This document shows, in pieces, positions 1-11,030 of a stretch of 64,000 nt of DNA. The DNA is from Anniella stebbinsi (taxonomy: Eukaryota > Chordata > Lepidosauria > Squamata > Anniellidae). Location of the stretch: assembly GCA_029215795.1 (NCBI GenBank), contig JARDYH010000004.1, positions 33,918,001-33,982,000 of the forward strand, written 5' to 3'. How positions within the stretch are numbered: the first letter of the stretch is position 1; each line of letters begins with the position of its first letter. The position numbers and the translations under genes were made by a program. Under the pieces are notes generated by a model. That model was not told the DNA's origin, did no database searches, and saw only the letters and a program-made list of their open reading frames with translations.

Positions 1-515
1 TCATGGGGAACCATATAGCATGTTCACACAGCTTACTCCGATGTCTGATTTCACACACACACCTACACCCCTTATGGTCTCTCATGTCAGATTGATTGAA
101 TAAAAGGCATGAGAACATTTGATAGGTTAAAAAGTAGGGGAAAGAATTGCCAAGGACAGCGGTTCACCCATTTACTTTTTCTGGAATGCTAGAAGATAAC
201 AAGTGACTGGCTTCCAAATTCCTGTTGGATTTTTTTTTTTTCTGGGCAATTTTCCCCACATAACTAAAGGATACCTCTTCTTCAACCACTTCTTTCCATT
301 TTTTGAGGTTCTGGAACTATTGACAAAGAAACAAATGGCCTTATTCAATGGATGAGTTGACTCTCTGCTCACTGTGCTGTACTTGGAGGCTGGCCTTTTC
401 AGGCCCCAAATCTGTACATCAAGGTGGGTAACAGGTGGCCTGCAGATCCTCAGTGTGGCCTCTCCCACCCCCAATTTTGTTTTGTGGGGAACCTAAAAAA
501 AATTCTTCTCTTTTT
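1..515. other. No recognised feature
   Basis: I see no gene or recognisable repeat here. There is a short CA-rich patch near 50 and a T run near 228-243. An open frame on the minus strand (172-474) has no domain, no codon-like composition and no splice context that I can support. Confidence 0.6.
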
Positions 516-1007
516 GCAAACAAAATGGCACCTAGAGCTGCTACAGAGCACCAAATGGGTTAAATTTAGGCTGACCATATGAAAAGGAGGACAGGGCTCC
601 TGTAACTTTAACAGTTGCAGAGAACAGGGAATTTCAGCCAGTGTCATTTGAATGCAATTAGTACCTGGTGAAATCCCCTCTTCATCACAATTAAAGTTGC
701 AGGCACTATACTAGAGTGACCATATACAAAAGAAGGCAGGGCCCCTGCAGCTTTAACTGTTACGAATTGCACACAAATGATGCCGGCTGAAATTCCCTTT
801 TCTCTACAACTGTTAAAGTTACATGAGCCCTGTCCTCCTTTTCATATGGTCAGCCTAGTTAAATTAGCTTGTGTGCAAGTTCATATTGAGCCTTTGGGGA
901 CTCCATTTGGAATCCATATGGAATCCCCAAAGGGAAAAACATTAGCTTGCAAACAATTCTGACCCTTTTGGCTTTCCATATCGGCTCCAGATGCCATTTT
1001 GTTTTAT
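516..1007. repeat. Foldback element interrupted by a MITE
   Basis: The left edge (518-538, around AACAAAATGGCACCTAGAGC) is the near reverse complement of 983-1005 (GGCTCCAGATGCCATTTTG). This gives terminal inverted repeats of about 22 bp around a unit of about 200 bp, into which the MITE at 567-857 is inserted. A second palindrome at about 892-934 lies in the right half, with arms around CTTTGGGGA and TCCCCAAAG. The family is not named. The inverted ends are read directly; calling it a transposon is inference. Confidence 0.5.
567..857. mobile_element. TAGGGTGACC-type hAT MITE, copy 1
   Basis: Non-autonomous palindromic element of 291 bp. The ends read TAGGCTGACCATAT and ATATGGTCAGCCTA. It is flanked by a perfect 8-bp direct repeat GTTAAATT (559-566 and 858-865). 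The 8-bp duplication and the TAGNG-type terminus fit the hAT superfamily. Inside, GAAATTCCC-containing arms face each other around a central spacer that itself contains TAGAGTGACCATATAC. There is no coding capacity; mobility would need a transposase supplied from elsewhere. Confidence 0.88.
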
Positions 1008-1047
1008 TATTATTTTTATCCCTCCCATTTTCAGCACATGCAGTGGG

Positions 1048-1110
1048 GGGCATTAATTAATTAATTAATTAATTGCATTTTTATACCACCCTATAGCCGA
1101 AGCTCCCGGG
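1048..1110 (-). mobile_element. L2-type LINE 3' end fragment
   Basis: A (TTAA)n tract at 1052-1075 is followed by a minus-strand match to the L2-type 3' end seen elsewhere in this window (gagctt..ggctat..gggtggtataaaaatgc). Only the last 60 bp remain. Compare the better copies at 8128 and 36540. Confidence 0.65.
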
Positions 1111-2700
1111 TGTGCGTGTGAAAATGGCTCCCGGATCTACCAAATTTGTGCACCCCCTGTACTATTCCGCAATGTAGACTCTGGGATTTTTTGAATCTCT
1201 GAAATGGAGAAGCTAAAGGAAGGCTGAATTGAAACCATTCACCTTGCTTTGTGTTTATATCCACAAGTGGTGAAAAGTGTCTCTCGTTCTCAATGAATTT
1301 TTTGGCACTTGTTTCTAACACGTCCACTCTTCCCCCCCAGGCTGCCCTTTCCCTGCTGTTTTCCTACTTGCCACAATGCCATTCTATCTTACTAGCCATG
1401 CATAGCTCAGTGCTATGAAGTCAGAAAGTCCCAGGTTTCGTGTCTGGCAGCTCCAGTTAAAAGGATCAGCTAGCAGGTGACATGAAAAGCATAAACATCT
1501 GATATGAGCTCCTGAAATACTAAAATAGCTGCTAGCAGCCTTGGGGGAGCCAAATGGGCAACTACCCCTTATTTTCCCTTTCCATAACAAGAGAAGCAGT
1601 GTTTATTCTAATTTAGCCATCTAGGACCTTTCATGTCCCCTTTGAGCGTACAAATATAAATGCAAATGACTTCTTGGTTTCCTCAGCAATTTCCATCAGC
1701 ATCCTGGGGTGTAATGCATCAGTCCCTGCTGGCTGAATTCATCTAAATTGGACAAATATTCTCTAATTTGCTACATTTCCGGAACTGACCTACAAACCTT
1801 CCCTCACCTTCTCCATTGTTTGATTGTGATTTACCCTTGCTGTCTCGTACAAAGAAAAGGCTTTTTGTCTTCTATTAATCATGTTTTCCCCTCAAGTTAA
1901 GCCATGAGTGAAGCCAAGTTCTCAGTTTGTTTTGCCCTCTTTCTACTTCTACCGGACTATATGTCCATAATAGCCTTTACAAACTGCAGTGTATTTATTT
2001 TTTGTCACTACCTTCCTGGCTGGTATGGCATCTGATACTAATTCCAACCATGCACTGGGTCCTGTGAGCACAGAAATGCATGTGTTTCCCACCTGATATG
2101 TGGGAAGCACATATTAACTTCCACCAAGGCCTGGTGCTATAACACTGCCCTTTACACCTATGGTGGCCTGTGGACACCTCTCTTGGCATCTACCAGACTT
2201 CCTGCCCCCTCCTGATTTCAATTTCATTTTTTAAGATGTTTTGATATTATTTTTTGAACCAGGAGGCTGGTTTCCTACGAAACAGAGTGCTGCGTTCCAG
2301 CACCATCTTTATTTGTGTTCTACCTTGTACTTAGGTTCTTGGGCAAGTTGCTCTTTCTGTTATTCTCACCAGTGTGTCTTCTTGAAAACTAGTGTTTTGT
2401 TACTGGTAGGGATGTCATGTTTAGGGGCCCTTTAAGCCTCTAATCTTGTGGAAATGGCCATTTACTGCAGCCACTGTGTGCAAGATCAGATTGTGCACTT
2501 TTGGAAGCTCAACTTTTATGGAAAATGTCAGCTTGCAGAGAGAAGTGGACCATCCGCTGAACCATCCAGGGGCTCCCACAGGTGAGTGGCAGTGCCAAGG
2601 CCACAAGCGCCCACCACTCTGGACCCAGGTGAGTCAGCCTATCCATATTTACCAGCCTGTCATGACCCCTTCTGTCAAGGCTTTCTTCTGAGGAGGAACT
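1111..2700. other. No recognised gene or repeat
   Basis: About 1.6 kb of mixed-composition sequence. I find no open frame longer than 81 codons and no clear TE terminus. It may be old unique intergenic DNA. A conserved noncoding element cannot be judged from one species. Confidence 0.5.
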
Positions 2701-2706
2701 TGGCTA

Positions 2707-2992
2707 TGGTGACCAGATCGCCTGGGGTTTCCTGGTCCTAACTGGGAAAACTGGGGCGATCCGAGCTGACCAGGCCCCCGGGGGGATTGTCCTGGATTCC
2801 AATCAATTCTAAAATGTCCTGGCCAGTTGGTCATAAATCCTGGATTCGGAGTCTGAGAAATTCAAACCCCCAAAATGGTGCCTTGAACCTGCTCAGAGGA
2901 GCAGCAGCAGCAGCAGAGAAAAACACATTCCCATCTGCCGCCTTTTCCAAAGCACTGCTGCCGCTCCACTGGCTCAGATGACTCACCCTTCT
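2707..2992. mobile_element. Possible decayed hAT-like element
   Basis: The left edge TATGGTGACCAGATCGCC resembles the TAGGGTGACC terminus of the other elements, and the text TGTCCTGG recurs as in the 52146-53058 element. The right edge near 2980-2990 (GACTCACCC) is only a partial inverted match and I found no target duplication. A short (CAG)5 run lies near 2901-2916. The call is weak. Confidence 0.35.
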
Positions 2993-3654
2993 TGTTCCTG
3001 CTGAGTCTCCGTAGATAAAGAACAACAGCAGCAGGGAAAAGCACACCTGTTCATCTCAGGTTGCATGAGAGTCCCATGCACTGGGAAGGACTTTGTGGCC
3101 AGAGCTTTGGGGTAAGCATTGGAGCCCCTAGGTTGTTTGTGGGGGAAGAAAGAGAGTTTTGTAAGGTGTAGGTGGGTGGGTGGATAAGTTGGGGGGAGAG
3201 GGGAAAGGAAAGGAAAGGAAAGGAGGGAGGGGTGAAAGAAAAGTCCTTCCAGAAAAAATCAACCTTCTAATATCCATTTCCTTGGATTTGGGCTGCAAGC
3301 CTCAAATCTGTTACTTGGAAGTAAATTGCAGTGAATTTAAGATGTCTGGATTTACAGTTGTGCATGTTTTAATTTAAAATTCCACTTTGCAAAAACGTGA
3401 AGTAGCTTTCCTTGTATACAGCTCAGTGCATAGAAAAATATTTCTCAATTAAAAAGAAAGAAAGCTACAGAAACATTACTTTGCAACAAAGCACAAAAGC
3501 AAACTTTCATTTTAACTGAATAAAATACAGTAAAGGAGATTTTCATTTGGATTTTAAAAACAAAAACAAAAAATATACATCTAAGGGCACGATCCAGTTA
3601 TTATAAACACTTTTAGCTACCTAAATTTATGCATGTTTAATTAGAAATAATTTC
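2993..3654. other. Mostly unique; purine-rich GGAAA run
   Basis: No gene is seen. A G/A-rich stretch at about 3170-3235 contains four GGAAA repeats. The rest is A/T-rich with no repeat I can name. Confidence 0.5.
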
Positions 3655-3873
3655 TATAGAACTCACTGGAACGAGTAGACATGCAGTAAGTCCCATTGCC
3701 TGCAGTGGGGCTTTCTCCTAGGTAAATGTGCAGGGAAAAGCAGGCATTTAACATTCTCTCATTGAAACCAATGAGATTGTAGAACCCTATGCATGTTTGC
3801 TCAGACATAAGTCCCACTGTGTTCAATGAGTCTTACTCCCAAGTAGGCATGCATGGAATTGCAGCCTTAAAAG
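3655..3873. repeat. Two decayed copies of the GCAATCCTATAC palindromic repeat
   Basis: Two neighbouring pieces carry the hallmark phrases of a short dispersed repeat: GAGTAGACATGCAGTAAGTCCC at 3674-3695 and AGTAGGCATGCATGGAATTGCAGCC near its right edge at 3842-3866. The same family is cleaner at 4262-4352. No protein is encoded. Confidence 0.6.
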
Positions 3874-4261
3874 TACTTAACTTTCATTGGATCATGCCTT
3901 TAATTTGGGCTGTGTGTGTGAGGGGGGAAATATGTCTAAGAAAATCAACATTATCATTGTTGTTATTTACAATTCATTTTGATCTTGTCAGCTAGTGGCA
4001 CCGAACACGAACTGTCCATATTCTGCTAGAGCCACCACTTGAACAAGAAGTAGATGGCTACTTCGGGGTTAAATGATATCTTTTAATATTAATATTCTAT
4101 GGTAGCTACTTGGGCAATTGCGGTGGGGGTAAATCTCCGTATTGAATTCTCCTCTAGCTTTTGAGAACTAGTGGAGAAATGTAATTTAGTGTCATTTTTT
4201 CTGTTTGATTGCTTAAATTGTTCTTTGCCTATTATTTATTTGCAGATGCTTAAGTACTTTA
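3874..4261. other. No recognised feature
   Basis: AT-rich sequence of about 390 bp. I see no gene and no repeat terminus. Confidence 0.5.
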
Positions 4262-4352
4262 GGCTGCAATCCTATACATACTTACCTGGGAATAGGTCCT
4301 ATTTAATTCAATAGAATTTATTTCTGAGTAGACACGCGTAGGATTGCGCTGT
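4262..4352. repeat. GCAATCCTATAC short palindromic element
   Basis: A 91-bp unit that begins GGCTGCAATCCTATACATAC and ends with the near reverse complement (GACACGCGTAGGATTGCGC). Internally it carries CTTACCTGGG and TTTCTGAGTAG. Other copies lie at 3655-3873, 18553-18650 and 40031-40222. A MITE-like nature is inferred from the inverted ends. Confidence 0.7.
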
Positions 4353-4794
4353 TAGATAACTAAAGCTTAGATAGCTTTCTTCCTTTCCCTCGACCTTTAC
4401 ATATTGCTCAGTTTTTAAAAAATCCTAGCCCCCCTCCCCCCCAATGGTCCAAGTTTTGTGGATCCAGAATATGGCAACTCTACGGGCAGTCTTTTTTAAT
4501 TTTTTAATTTTATGTTTTTAAGGGGGGGGGGTCTGCTTTGGTGGGACTCTTCACGTGGCTGGAGAAAGGCCAGCCAGCCAGCCTTTCCCCAGCTAGGAGA
4601 AGCTGCATATGGCGGCCGGCTGGCCTTTTTATTTTATTTTATTTTATGTTTTTTGGGGGGGTTGGGGTTAGGGGACAAGAAACTTTCTGCTTATAGGCAG
4701 CAGTGGATTGTTCGCTTTTTAATCATGAGAATCACAAGCAGGATACGGTGCAACACACAGCACCCTTCCACTCAGCAAGTGGTGCACACACAGG
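4353..4794. other. Unique stretch with poly-T and poly-G runs
   Basis: Contains a G run near 4520-4530, (ATTTT)n at about 4628-4648 and GGGGGGGTTGGGGTTAGGGG at 4655-4674, which could in principle form a G-quadruplex. No gene is supported. Confidence 0.45.
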
Positions 4795-5050
4795 TTTACT
4801 GCCTCAGTTACTAGAGGTAGCACATAGCCATCAGGAATAGTAGCCATTGATAGCCTTCTCCTCCAGGAAATTGTTTAATCCCCCTTTAAAGCCATCCAAA
4901 TTGGTGGCTATCACTAAGTCTTATGCTAATGAATTCCACAGTTTAACTATGCACGGTTAATTTCCTCAATTTGCCACCAGTTGTCCTGAATCTCCTAACT
5001 GCTATCCTTACCTCCTGGAAAGAGAGCACTTGGAGCAGAGCGTAACACCT
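4795..5050. repeat. Interspersed repeat, SINE-like sauropsid family (partial)
   Basis: Phrases such as GTAGCACATAGCCATCAG, CTTCTCCTCCAGGAA and GAATTCCACAGTTTAACTATG belong, from memory, to a dispersed repeat common in reptile genomes whose other part carries CCATCTAGTCCAGCA (see 32075-32602 and 45598-45700). The linkage of the two parts is recollection and is not shown in this window. Confidence 0.5.
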
Positions 5051-5089
5051 TCTACCAAGTCAGGCCACTGTTTTATTATCTAGCCCAGT

Positions 5090-5431
5090 CAGTGGAGGTT
5101 GGTGGCTCCAAGGGCGATGAATCACTTGTTCTGTATTTGTGTGATTTTAATATGAAGGTGTTATGTTTGTACAGAAAATAAAGTTAAATGTTAATTTCAG
5201 ATACATTGAATGTCTCACTTGTTCTTTATTTCTGTGATTTTAATATTAAGGTAGCATATGTTTGTCTTAATTGTGTGCTGTGAAATCAGACATGTGACCA
5301 AGGCAATGTTCAGGTGGGCACGCCTCTTGGGGCTGGACCCGCCCCCTGGGGGCTGGACATGTTGGTGGGCACGTCCCCTTTGGGTGGCCATTTTGGACCT
5401 GGATTTTGGTTTCCAAACTCTGGTCACCCTA
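5090..5431 (-). mobile_element. hAT-like terminus, inverted relative of 52146 element
   Basis: The right edge (5390-5431) ends TCTGGTCACCCTA and is the reverse complement of the left end of the element at 52146: both carry GACCAAGGC, CATGTCTGATTTTA-type sequence and CTCACTTGTT. The left edge 5090-5110 reads CAGTGGAGGTTGGTGGCTCC, the start of another hAT-like family (compare 17764). So two element fragments abut here. A roughly 45-bp segment (CACTTGTTCT..GTGATTTTAATAT) is tandemly duplicated at about 5126 and 5216. Confidence 0.65.
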
Positions 5432-5439
5432 AACTTGGC

Positions 5440-6060
5440 TTACCTTAGTTCATGGACTCTTCTTCCCCTGAGGATGTTCCAGAAGTAGCATTCCAGGAGG
5501 AGAGTGGAAGTGCACCTGAAGAGGATGCAGGCCCCTCTGGAGTGCCCAGTAGAGGCCTCCCTCCATCCCCTGGTCCCCAATGCTTCAGATTCTGAGTCAG
5601 AAATGAGGATTCTACCCATCCCTCAGGAAAGACGACAAATGAGAGCAAGTCCGGCCTCTTAGGAAAAGTCCTGTGAAGGCCGTCCTTATATTGCCAGCTT
5701 AGCCAGAAGGTTCGTTAATGAGCAACAGCTAGGAGTTGAATATGTCCAGGCTCAGGCCTGTATAAAAGCCAGCACAGCTAGCCAGACAGCACTGGCAACA
5801 GCTACCATTATCTGGTGCCTACTTTGTGTAACTTGAATTGCTAACCTGAACTGGATTTCGTGAACTGGACTGTGGACTGTTCTTTGGACTCCCCCTCTGC
5901 CTCTCCATTGCTTGGTTTTCATGAAACTGTCTTGCAAGTTGCTTATAACTGTTTTTACTTTTATCAGCCTTAAAGCAGCTTTGCTGGCAAGATTCCCATC
6001 AGAGAAAGCTGTGTGTTTTGAATTGACTGGTGATAAAACTCTGTAGCTGAAACATAACAA
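5440..6060 (+). other. Promoter-like block, possible LTR retroelement remnant
   Basis: A short acidic, Ser/Pro-rich open frame starts near 5452 (MDSSSPEDVPEVAFQEES...) and is followed by basic residues, then a TATA-like TATAAAAG at 5761 and a transcript-like region with GAACTGGA repeats. This order would fit the 3' coding end plus LTR or promoter of a retroelement. I cannot see LTR borders, a primer-binding site or an AATAAA signal, so the class is not settled. It could also be a decayed host promoter. Confidence 0.35.
5761..5767 (+). promoter_or_regulatory. TATA-box-like motif
   Basis: TATAAAAG lies in a GC-balanced context and is followed about 30 bp downstream by CAGACAGCACTGG, a plausible initiator region. 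It is the best TATA-like site in the 5440-6060 block. Activity is unknown. Confidence 0.3.
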
Positions 6061-6239
6061 GATCATTCCCATTATGGTAGCCATGTTATGAATGAATAAG
6101 CCTCCCCATGGTACCCATTTTGCAAGAGCCCCACAACACTCTCTCAACATTCCAAATGTGCCCTCCAACCCAAATTGTTTGGAGTCCTTTGCCTTACACA
6201 GAGACCTGCACAAACTGGTAGTATCATTCATCCTCTTAG

Positions 6240-6632
6240 TTGGGTGGCCACTTGCACATTGCCAAAAAAGAGGAAATGCATCACCCAAAAAAGAGGATGA
6301 AAGGGATCAGCAATTTGCATAATATTTGCATATGACAATTATGTGTATAGATCCACATTTAGAAATAATAATCATTTAGATAGAAATACAATATATCTTA
6401 CCATAGTAAGAAAACCAACCAGGTGACCCTTGTGCTTCCTCAGTCTGTTATCCAATTGCGAACTGTTGATGAACAGTTTCCTGCTTTCCCTCCTTATGGT
6501 TCTTTGATTTTAAAGCAGACTTGGACTGGTGAGCCCAACAAACAGAGGTCACCTTCAAATAGAGGACTGTCCTCTGACAGTTCTCCAAAATAGAGAACTG
6601 TCCTCTGTAATGTAGGATACCTAGCCATACTA
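6240..6632. mobile_element. hAT-like element, TAGGGTGGCC-type, copy 1
   Basis: It starts TTGGGTGGCCACTTGCAC and ends GTAGGATACCTAGCCATACTA. The sequence is paralogous along its length to 45370-46086, for example TGTGTATAGAT, ATAGAAAT and CTTATGGTTCTTT..GACTTGGACTGG. This copy lacks the insertions found in the second copy and therefore serves as an empty site. No target duplication is visible. Confidence 0.6.
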
Positions 6633-7425
6633 CGAAGACAGTAGGTAATATTTCACTAGGCCTCAAACTGGCCCATTGCTGTCAATGTTTGTTGGCAGTA
6701 GGTAAGTCCATAAGTCTTCTAGTCATTCTTCTGGGTCTTTCAAAATACCACTACAAAATACCACAGAGACCTCTTCTTAATAACTTCCATGATCTTGCCT
6801 TTTTGGTCCTGTCAACTGGCTACATAGAGGCCTCAAAGCCCTGCCACTTGCCCCTACTTCAAACTTTGAAACCAATGGATGAATCTAAGTAAGATTTCTC
6901 TGCCAACTACAAATTAATAGAGTAGCTAATGTATGTAGCCCACAACCATCCATTTCCTCCTCCATTTGCTATTGACTCAGAAACAACAACAACAACAAAA
7001 GGACACATGAACAATTAAATTCCAAATGTTGCTTTGAGATTAGGATTGGATCGACTGAATTTGTATTCAGTCATAACTATATCCATATTTGAAGTTTTAA
7101 ATGAACAGGCAGTCACTTAGGGCCATGTCATGCTAGTGTTGCAAGGCTTTATTTTTTTTATACAGACATTAATTTTCTTCAACAGGATTATGCATGGTGA
7201 GGAGGATTTGTCTTCTAATGCCTTAAAGAAAACTTATCTTTGGTTGCCTCTGTGTTCTTTTAAATAAATCACTAAGTAGATTTGTTTCAACAAAGCATTT
7301 ATATTGCAGGAGGCTTTGAAATACAATAAAAGAGACAAACAGGCATTATATGCAAAGTTAGAATGAATGGAAACAAACAAATGAGCAGGGAATTATCATG
7401 ATCAATTAAACATATGCATTAAAAT
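6633..7425. other. No recognised feature
   Basis: About 790 bp of unique-looking sequence with a short (AAC)n run near 6983-6997. No gene is supported. Confidence 0.5.
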
Positions 7426-7499
7426 GTAGATGATGATGATGATGATGAAGAAGAAGAAGAAGAAGAAGAAGAAGAAGAAGAAGAAGAAGAAGAAGAAGA
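7426..7499. repeat. (GAT)n(GAA)n microsatellite
   Basis: Pure GAT trinucleotides (about 7428-7447) pass into an uninterrupted GAA run to about 7498. The compound trinucleotide array has a purine-only strand in its second half. Confidence 0.95.
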
Positions 7500-8127
7500 G
7501 AACAAAGAAAGTATTATTTTTGGACTATATTTCCTAGTATGAGCAGTAATACTTAGAATAGGGAAGCTTGAGGAATTTTATCTTTGCAGATTCTTTTATG
7601 AAATTATCTGCTCCATGCCTCTTAGAGCTCCATCACACCAGCGATTTATCACACTCTCGGCATGCCTGGTATGTGGTTTTGCAGCACAGTACTCACATGA
7701 CGTTGTCCCTGTCTTGCACTCATCTAGCCTCTTCACCTCCATTTTCCATCTTATTTTGGAGAGGGGAAAGTCTTTCCCCCAACTCCTTAAACAATAAAGC
7801 CTCTCCTCCCTCCTGTGTATTGCTGTCCTTGTGCTATATGAGACCATCCCATTTTTTGGTGTGTGTGGGTCCAAGGGTGGTCAAAAGAGGAGGGTGGGAC
7901 AGTTCTCCGCTCAACTGCTCAACCATAAAGGGGGAGGGAGAGAGGGTGCCTGAACACCCTATGGAGAAGGCAAGCGAGGCTGCTGCCTGTGCCAGGGACT
8001 CATCCCATTCAACTCTATGGTTCTTACTCCTGCATAAGCATGTCTAGGTTTCCTGACCAGAACAATGTAGACTTTCCCTTGCCGTGTCAACATTGACCAC
8101 AAATGTCTCCCAAAACTAATTGTAGTA
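7500..8127. other. No recognised feature
   Basis: A 159-codon plus-strand open frame (7568-8047) is present, but it shows no domain, is low in charged residues and overlaps a minus-strand frame of similar quality. I treat it as a chance frame. Confidence 0.5.
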
Positions 8128-9238
8128 TTTTATTTATTTATTTATTTATTTACTGCATTTTTATACTGCCCAATTGCCAAAGCTCTCTGGGTGGTTTACA
8201 AAAATTAAAACCATAAAAACCATTCAAAATATAAAACAAAGTCAGTATAAAATCCTTATTTAAAATACAGGATAAAACACAACCAGGATAAAAACCAAGC
8301 AGCCATGCAAAAATTAACAGGGATTTAAAATACAAATTTAAACAGCAAGGTTAAAAATCAAAATAAAGAACTGTTAAAACACTGTGAAAATAAAAAGGTC
8401 TTTACCTGGCCTCTAAAGGAGTATAATGTAGATGCCAGGCGAACCTCTCTGGGGAGCTCAATCCACAGCCTGGGTGCCACAGCAGAGAATGCCCTCCTCT
8501 TAGTAGCCACCTGTCTCACTTCCTTTGGCAGGGGTCCACAGAGAAGGACCCCCGAGGATGATCTTAGGGTCCAGGCAGGTACATATGGGAGGAGATAACC
8601 TGGCCCCAAGCCCCTTCAGATAACCTGGCCCTAAGCCGTTTAGGGCTTTGAATGTTAATACTAGCACTTTGAATCGGGCCTGGATCTGGACTGGCAGCCA
8701 ATGAAGCTGGAAATGGACTGGCATAATGTAGTCTCATTGGCCATTCCCGGTTAACAGTCTGGCTGCCCTGTTTTGTACCAGTTGAAGTTTCCGGACCATT
8801 TTCAAAGGCAGTCCCATGTATAATGCATTGCAGTAATCCAGATGAGAGGTTATCAGAGTGTGGATAACTGTAGCTAGGCTGTCTCTGTCAAGATAAGGGC
8901 GCAGTTGGTATATCAGCCTAAGCTGATAAAAGGTGCTCCTTGCCACTGAGTTCATCTGTGCCTCAAGTGACAGTTCCAGATCCAGGAGCACCTCCATACT
9001 ACGGATCCGATCCTTTAGGCGGAGTGCAACCCCCTCTAAAACAGGGTGAATATCACTTAGCCAGACAGAAGAACCACCCACAAACAGTACCTCCATCTTG
9101 TCTAGATTGAGTCTCAGTTTATTGGCCCTCATCCAGTCAATTACTGTGCCCAAGCAATGATTCAGAACAGCCACTGCCTCACCTGGGTTTGATAAAAAGG
9201 AGAGGTAGAGCTGGGTGTCATCTGCATACTTTCTTTTC
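8128..9238 (-). mobile_element. L2-clade LINE, 5'-truncated
   Basis: Minus-strand non-LTR retrotransposon of 1.1 kb. The 3' end is at 8128-8200: an (ATTT)n tail, then the complement of the L2-type end (accacccagagagctttgg). Reading leftwards on the minus strand, the peptide opens at the catalytic YADD motif (near 9225) followed by TQLYLSF, MRANKLRLNLDK, a FYQLRLIYQLRPYL segment and LDYCNALYMGLPL. After frameshifts it resumes as LHWLPVQIQARFKVLVLTFK and ends with APRLWIELPREVR..FLFSQ. Everything 5' of YADD is missing, the usual result of incomplete reverse transcription. Frameshifts make it inactive. Confidence 0.88.
8734..9236 (-). pseudogene. Reverse-transcriptase fragment of L2
   Basis: The longest uninterrupted piece of the L2 second reading frame here, about 165 codons. 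It begins at YADDTQLYLSF, the metal-binding motif of the palm domain, and continues through the thumb and the LDYCNALY segment typical of L2-like elements. The fingers, most of the palm, and the endonuclease domain are absent. The start codon created just before YADD is accidental, at the truncation point. Confidence 0.8.
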
Positions 9239-9334
9239 ACTAATCTTGTTTCATATGATCTTAGGGGAAAGCATAGTGTGTTGTTTTACCATAATTGCGC
9301 AGTTTCAGGCTGCCATGCTATTATATTTGTGCAG

Positions 9335-9335
<1 letters not shown>

Positions 9336-9369
<34 letters not shown>
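9336..9369. repeat. (TA)n microsatellite
   Basis: Uninterrupted TA dinucleotides, about 16 units. Confidence 0.95.
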
Positions 9370-9371
<2 letters not shown>

Positions 9372-10325
9372 AAGGAGAACATAGAGGCCAGTGTAGTAGC
9401 GATACAGGTGAAAAGATACATGAGCTGAAATAGTGCAACAGCGCACTGATGTAAAAGTGCCTAGCACTCAACTCGCTAATAAAATGGAGGGGGAAACCAT
9501 GGAAGCAAACTGGGGGGGGGGGGAGGTGTGATGGAGCCCTTAGAGCAAAGCCTCTTAAACTAATGTATGGATCAAAAGCAGCTATCCATTAGATTTCAGT
9601 TCACACATTTTTTTAATATTTATCAAGATCCTGCATGGCCCAATTCTTTGAGAACCCTTTTCAAAGGAAGAACCTTGGATCTCTTTGGAGAAAACCACTC
9701 CATCCAAAACCTGGAGGAACATGCAGTAGTCCAAAGGCAGCCTGAAGAGCCCCATCTCTGGGATGCCATGCCTGGGGTCCCAACAACCCCTCTGACCCCA
9801 TCTCAAACCATCCATTGATCCTTGTTTTTCCCTCTTTTCAACCTGGCTCTCAAGAGTGAAGGAAGCTGGGGACCCAATGAGTAGCTCAGAGTCTCCACAG
9901 GAACACCTGTTGGGCTGCCAAAAGGCTTTATCACCAGCGTCTACTGGGGAAGAAAGTTCTATTCAGGAAAAGAGAAAATCCAGCTGAAAATCCGAGAGCA
10001 GGAAGAGAAGGGTCGGACAGTGTGTATAGAAGTCTCTTAGTGTTAACAGCTAACTCTCTTTTAAGCTCATTAATGTCCAGATCTAGAATTTTCTGACAGT
10101 TTTAGCCCCAGCTCCACCACCCAGTCATGGACAACACTGTAATACAGATGTTGGCAGTTTAAATGTATGGAATTATGTATTTCAGTAAGCTTTTTGATAA
10201 AAAAGTACATTTAAATATAGACTAGAGCATCATTTAATATATGTATTCTGAGAGGATTTTTTTTTTTTGCAGCTTAATGTAGAAATGGAGAGAAATTATG
10301 GATAAAAATATGTGAAAGTGATATG
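9370..10325. other. No recognised feature
   Basis: About 950 bp with a G run at about 9511-9521 and a T run near 10258-10269. No gene or repeat terminus is recognised. Confidence 0.5.
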
Positions 10326-10562
10326 TGCCAGTATAGTGTAGTGGTTAGAGTGTTGGACTGGGAGCCGGGAGATCCGGGTTCTAGTCCCCACTCGGCCATG
10401 GAAGCCCACTGGGTGATTTTGGGCCAGTCACAGATGCTCAGCCCAACCTACCTCACAGGGTTGTTGTTGTGAGGATAAAATGGAGAGGAGGAGGATTATG
10501 TACTCTGCTTTGAATTCCTTGGAGGAAAAATGGCAGGATAAAAATGTAATAAATAAATAAAT
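10326..10562 (+). mobile_element. tRNA-derived SINE with LINE-like tail
   Basis: The head carries pol III promoter-like boxes: GTGTAGTGGTTAGAGTG around 10337-10353 (box A region) and GGTTCTAGTCC at 10377-10387 (box B). The body runs CTCGGCCATGGAAG..TTGGGCCAGTCAC..CCTCACAGGGTTGTTG. The 3' end resembles the L2 end and closes with (AATA)n, which fits mobilisation by an L2 partner. From memory this is the tRNA-derived SINE class common in Anolis-like lizards. A second copy is at 54376-54565, minus strand. Confidence 0.85.
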
Positions 10563-10611
10563 AAAATGTGCTGGAAATAAACATGTTTGCCCACCTCTAC
10601 AATGGAAGATG

Positions 10612-10745
10612 TGTGAATTATATAATGAGATATATGGTCTTAAGTTTTATTTTGTAGTGACATTGTTATTAAGTTTGTTTCTTGTAAGCCACTCAGAGAA
10701 CTGAAATTTTTGGATGGAATACAAATGTAAATAAGTAACTAAATA
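10612..10745 (+). mobile_element. LINE 3' tail, L2-like
   Basis: TTGTAAGCCACTCAGAGAAC followed by GGATGGAATACAAATGTAAATAAGTAACTAAA is the degenerate form of the L2-type 3' end. The coding part has been lost. Confidence 0.6.
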
Positions 10746-11030
10746 TTACTTATGTGAGAGTCAAATGCAGTTGGAATGTGATTTTTAGTACTATATTCAA
10801 AACTTTTAGACCTGTTGGGATCAGTTCGATTCCTGCACACTTCAAATACAAACAACATAAGCTGCTAACTGTAAGATACTAATTATCATTGCATGTTTTC
10901 TACCACATTTGTCAGAGACTATCAATTAATTGCTGTTAGATTAAAAAAGCCCACTATTGTATGTGAACCATCAAATAGTCAAACAACCATGATATACCAC
11001 TGATTTTCAAACTATCTTTCTGGGCAACCT

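Noticed and set aside
4512..4814. 100-codon plus-strand open frame
   Set aside because: It runs through poly-G and (ATTTT)n tracts and shows only low-complexity peptide.
5752..6288. 178-codon minus-strand open frame
   Set aside because: It runs antiparallel through the promoter-like block and into a hAT-like end. No recognisable domain, no splice signals, unlikely composition.
7568..8047. 159-codon plus-strand open frame
   Set aside because: No domain, competing frames on the other strand, and no codon-usage sign of selection.
10326..10400. Possible tRNA gene
   Set aside because: Box A/B-like sequences are present, but the cloverleaf is not maintained and the sequence continues into a SINE body with a LINE-type tail. 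A second copy at 54376 confirms that it is a repeat.
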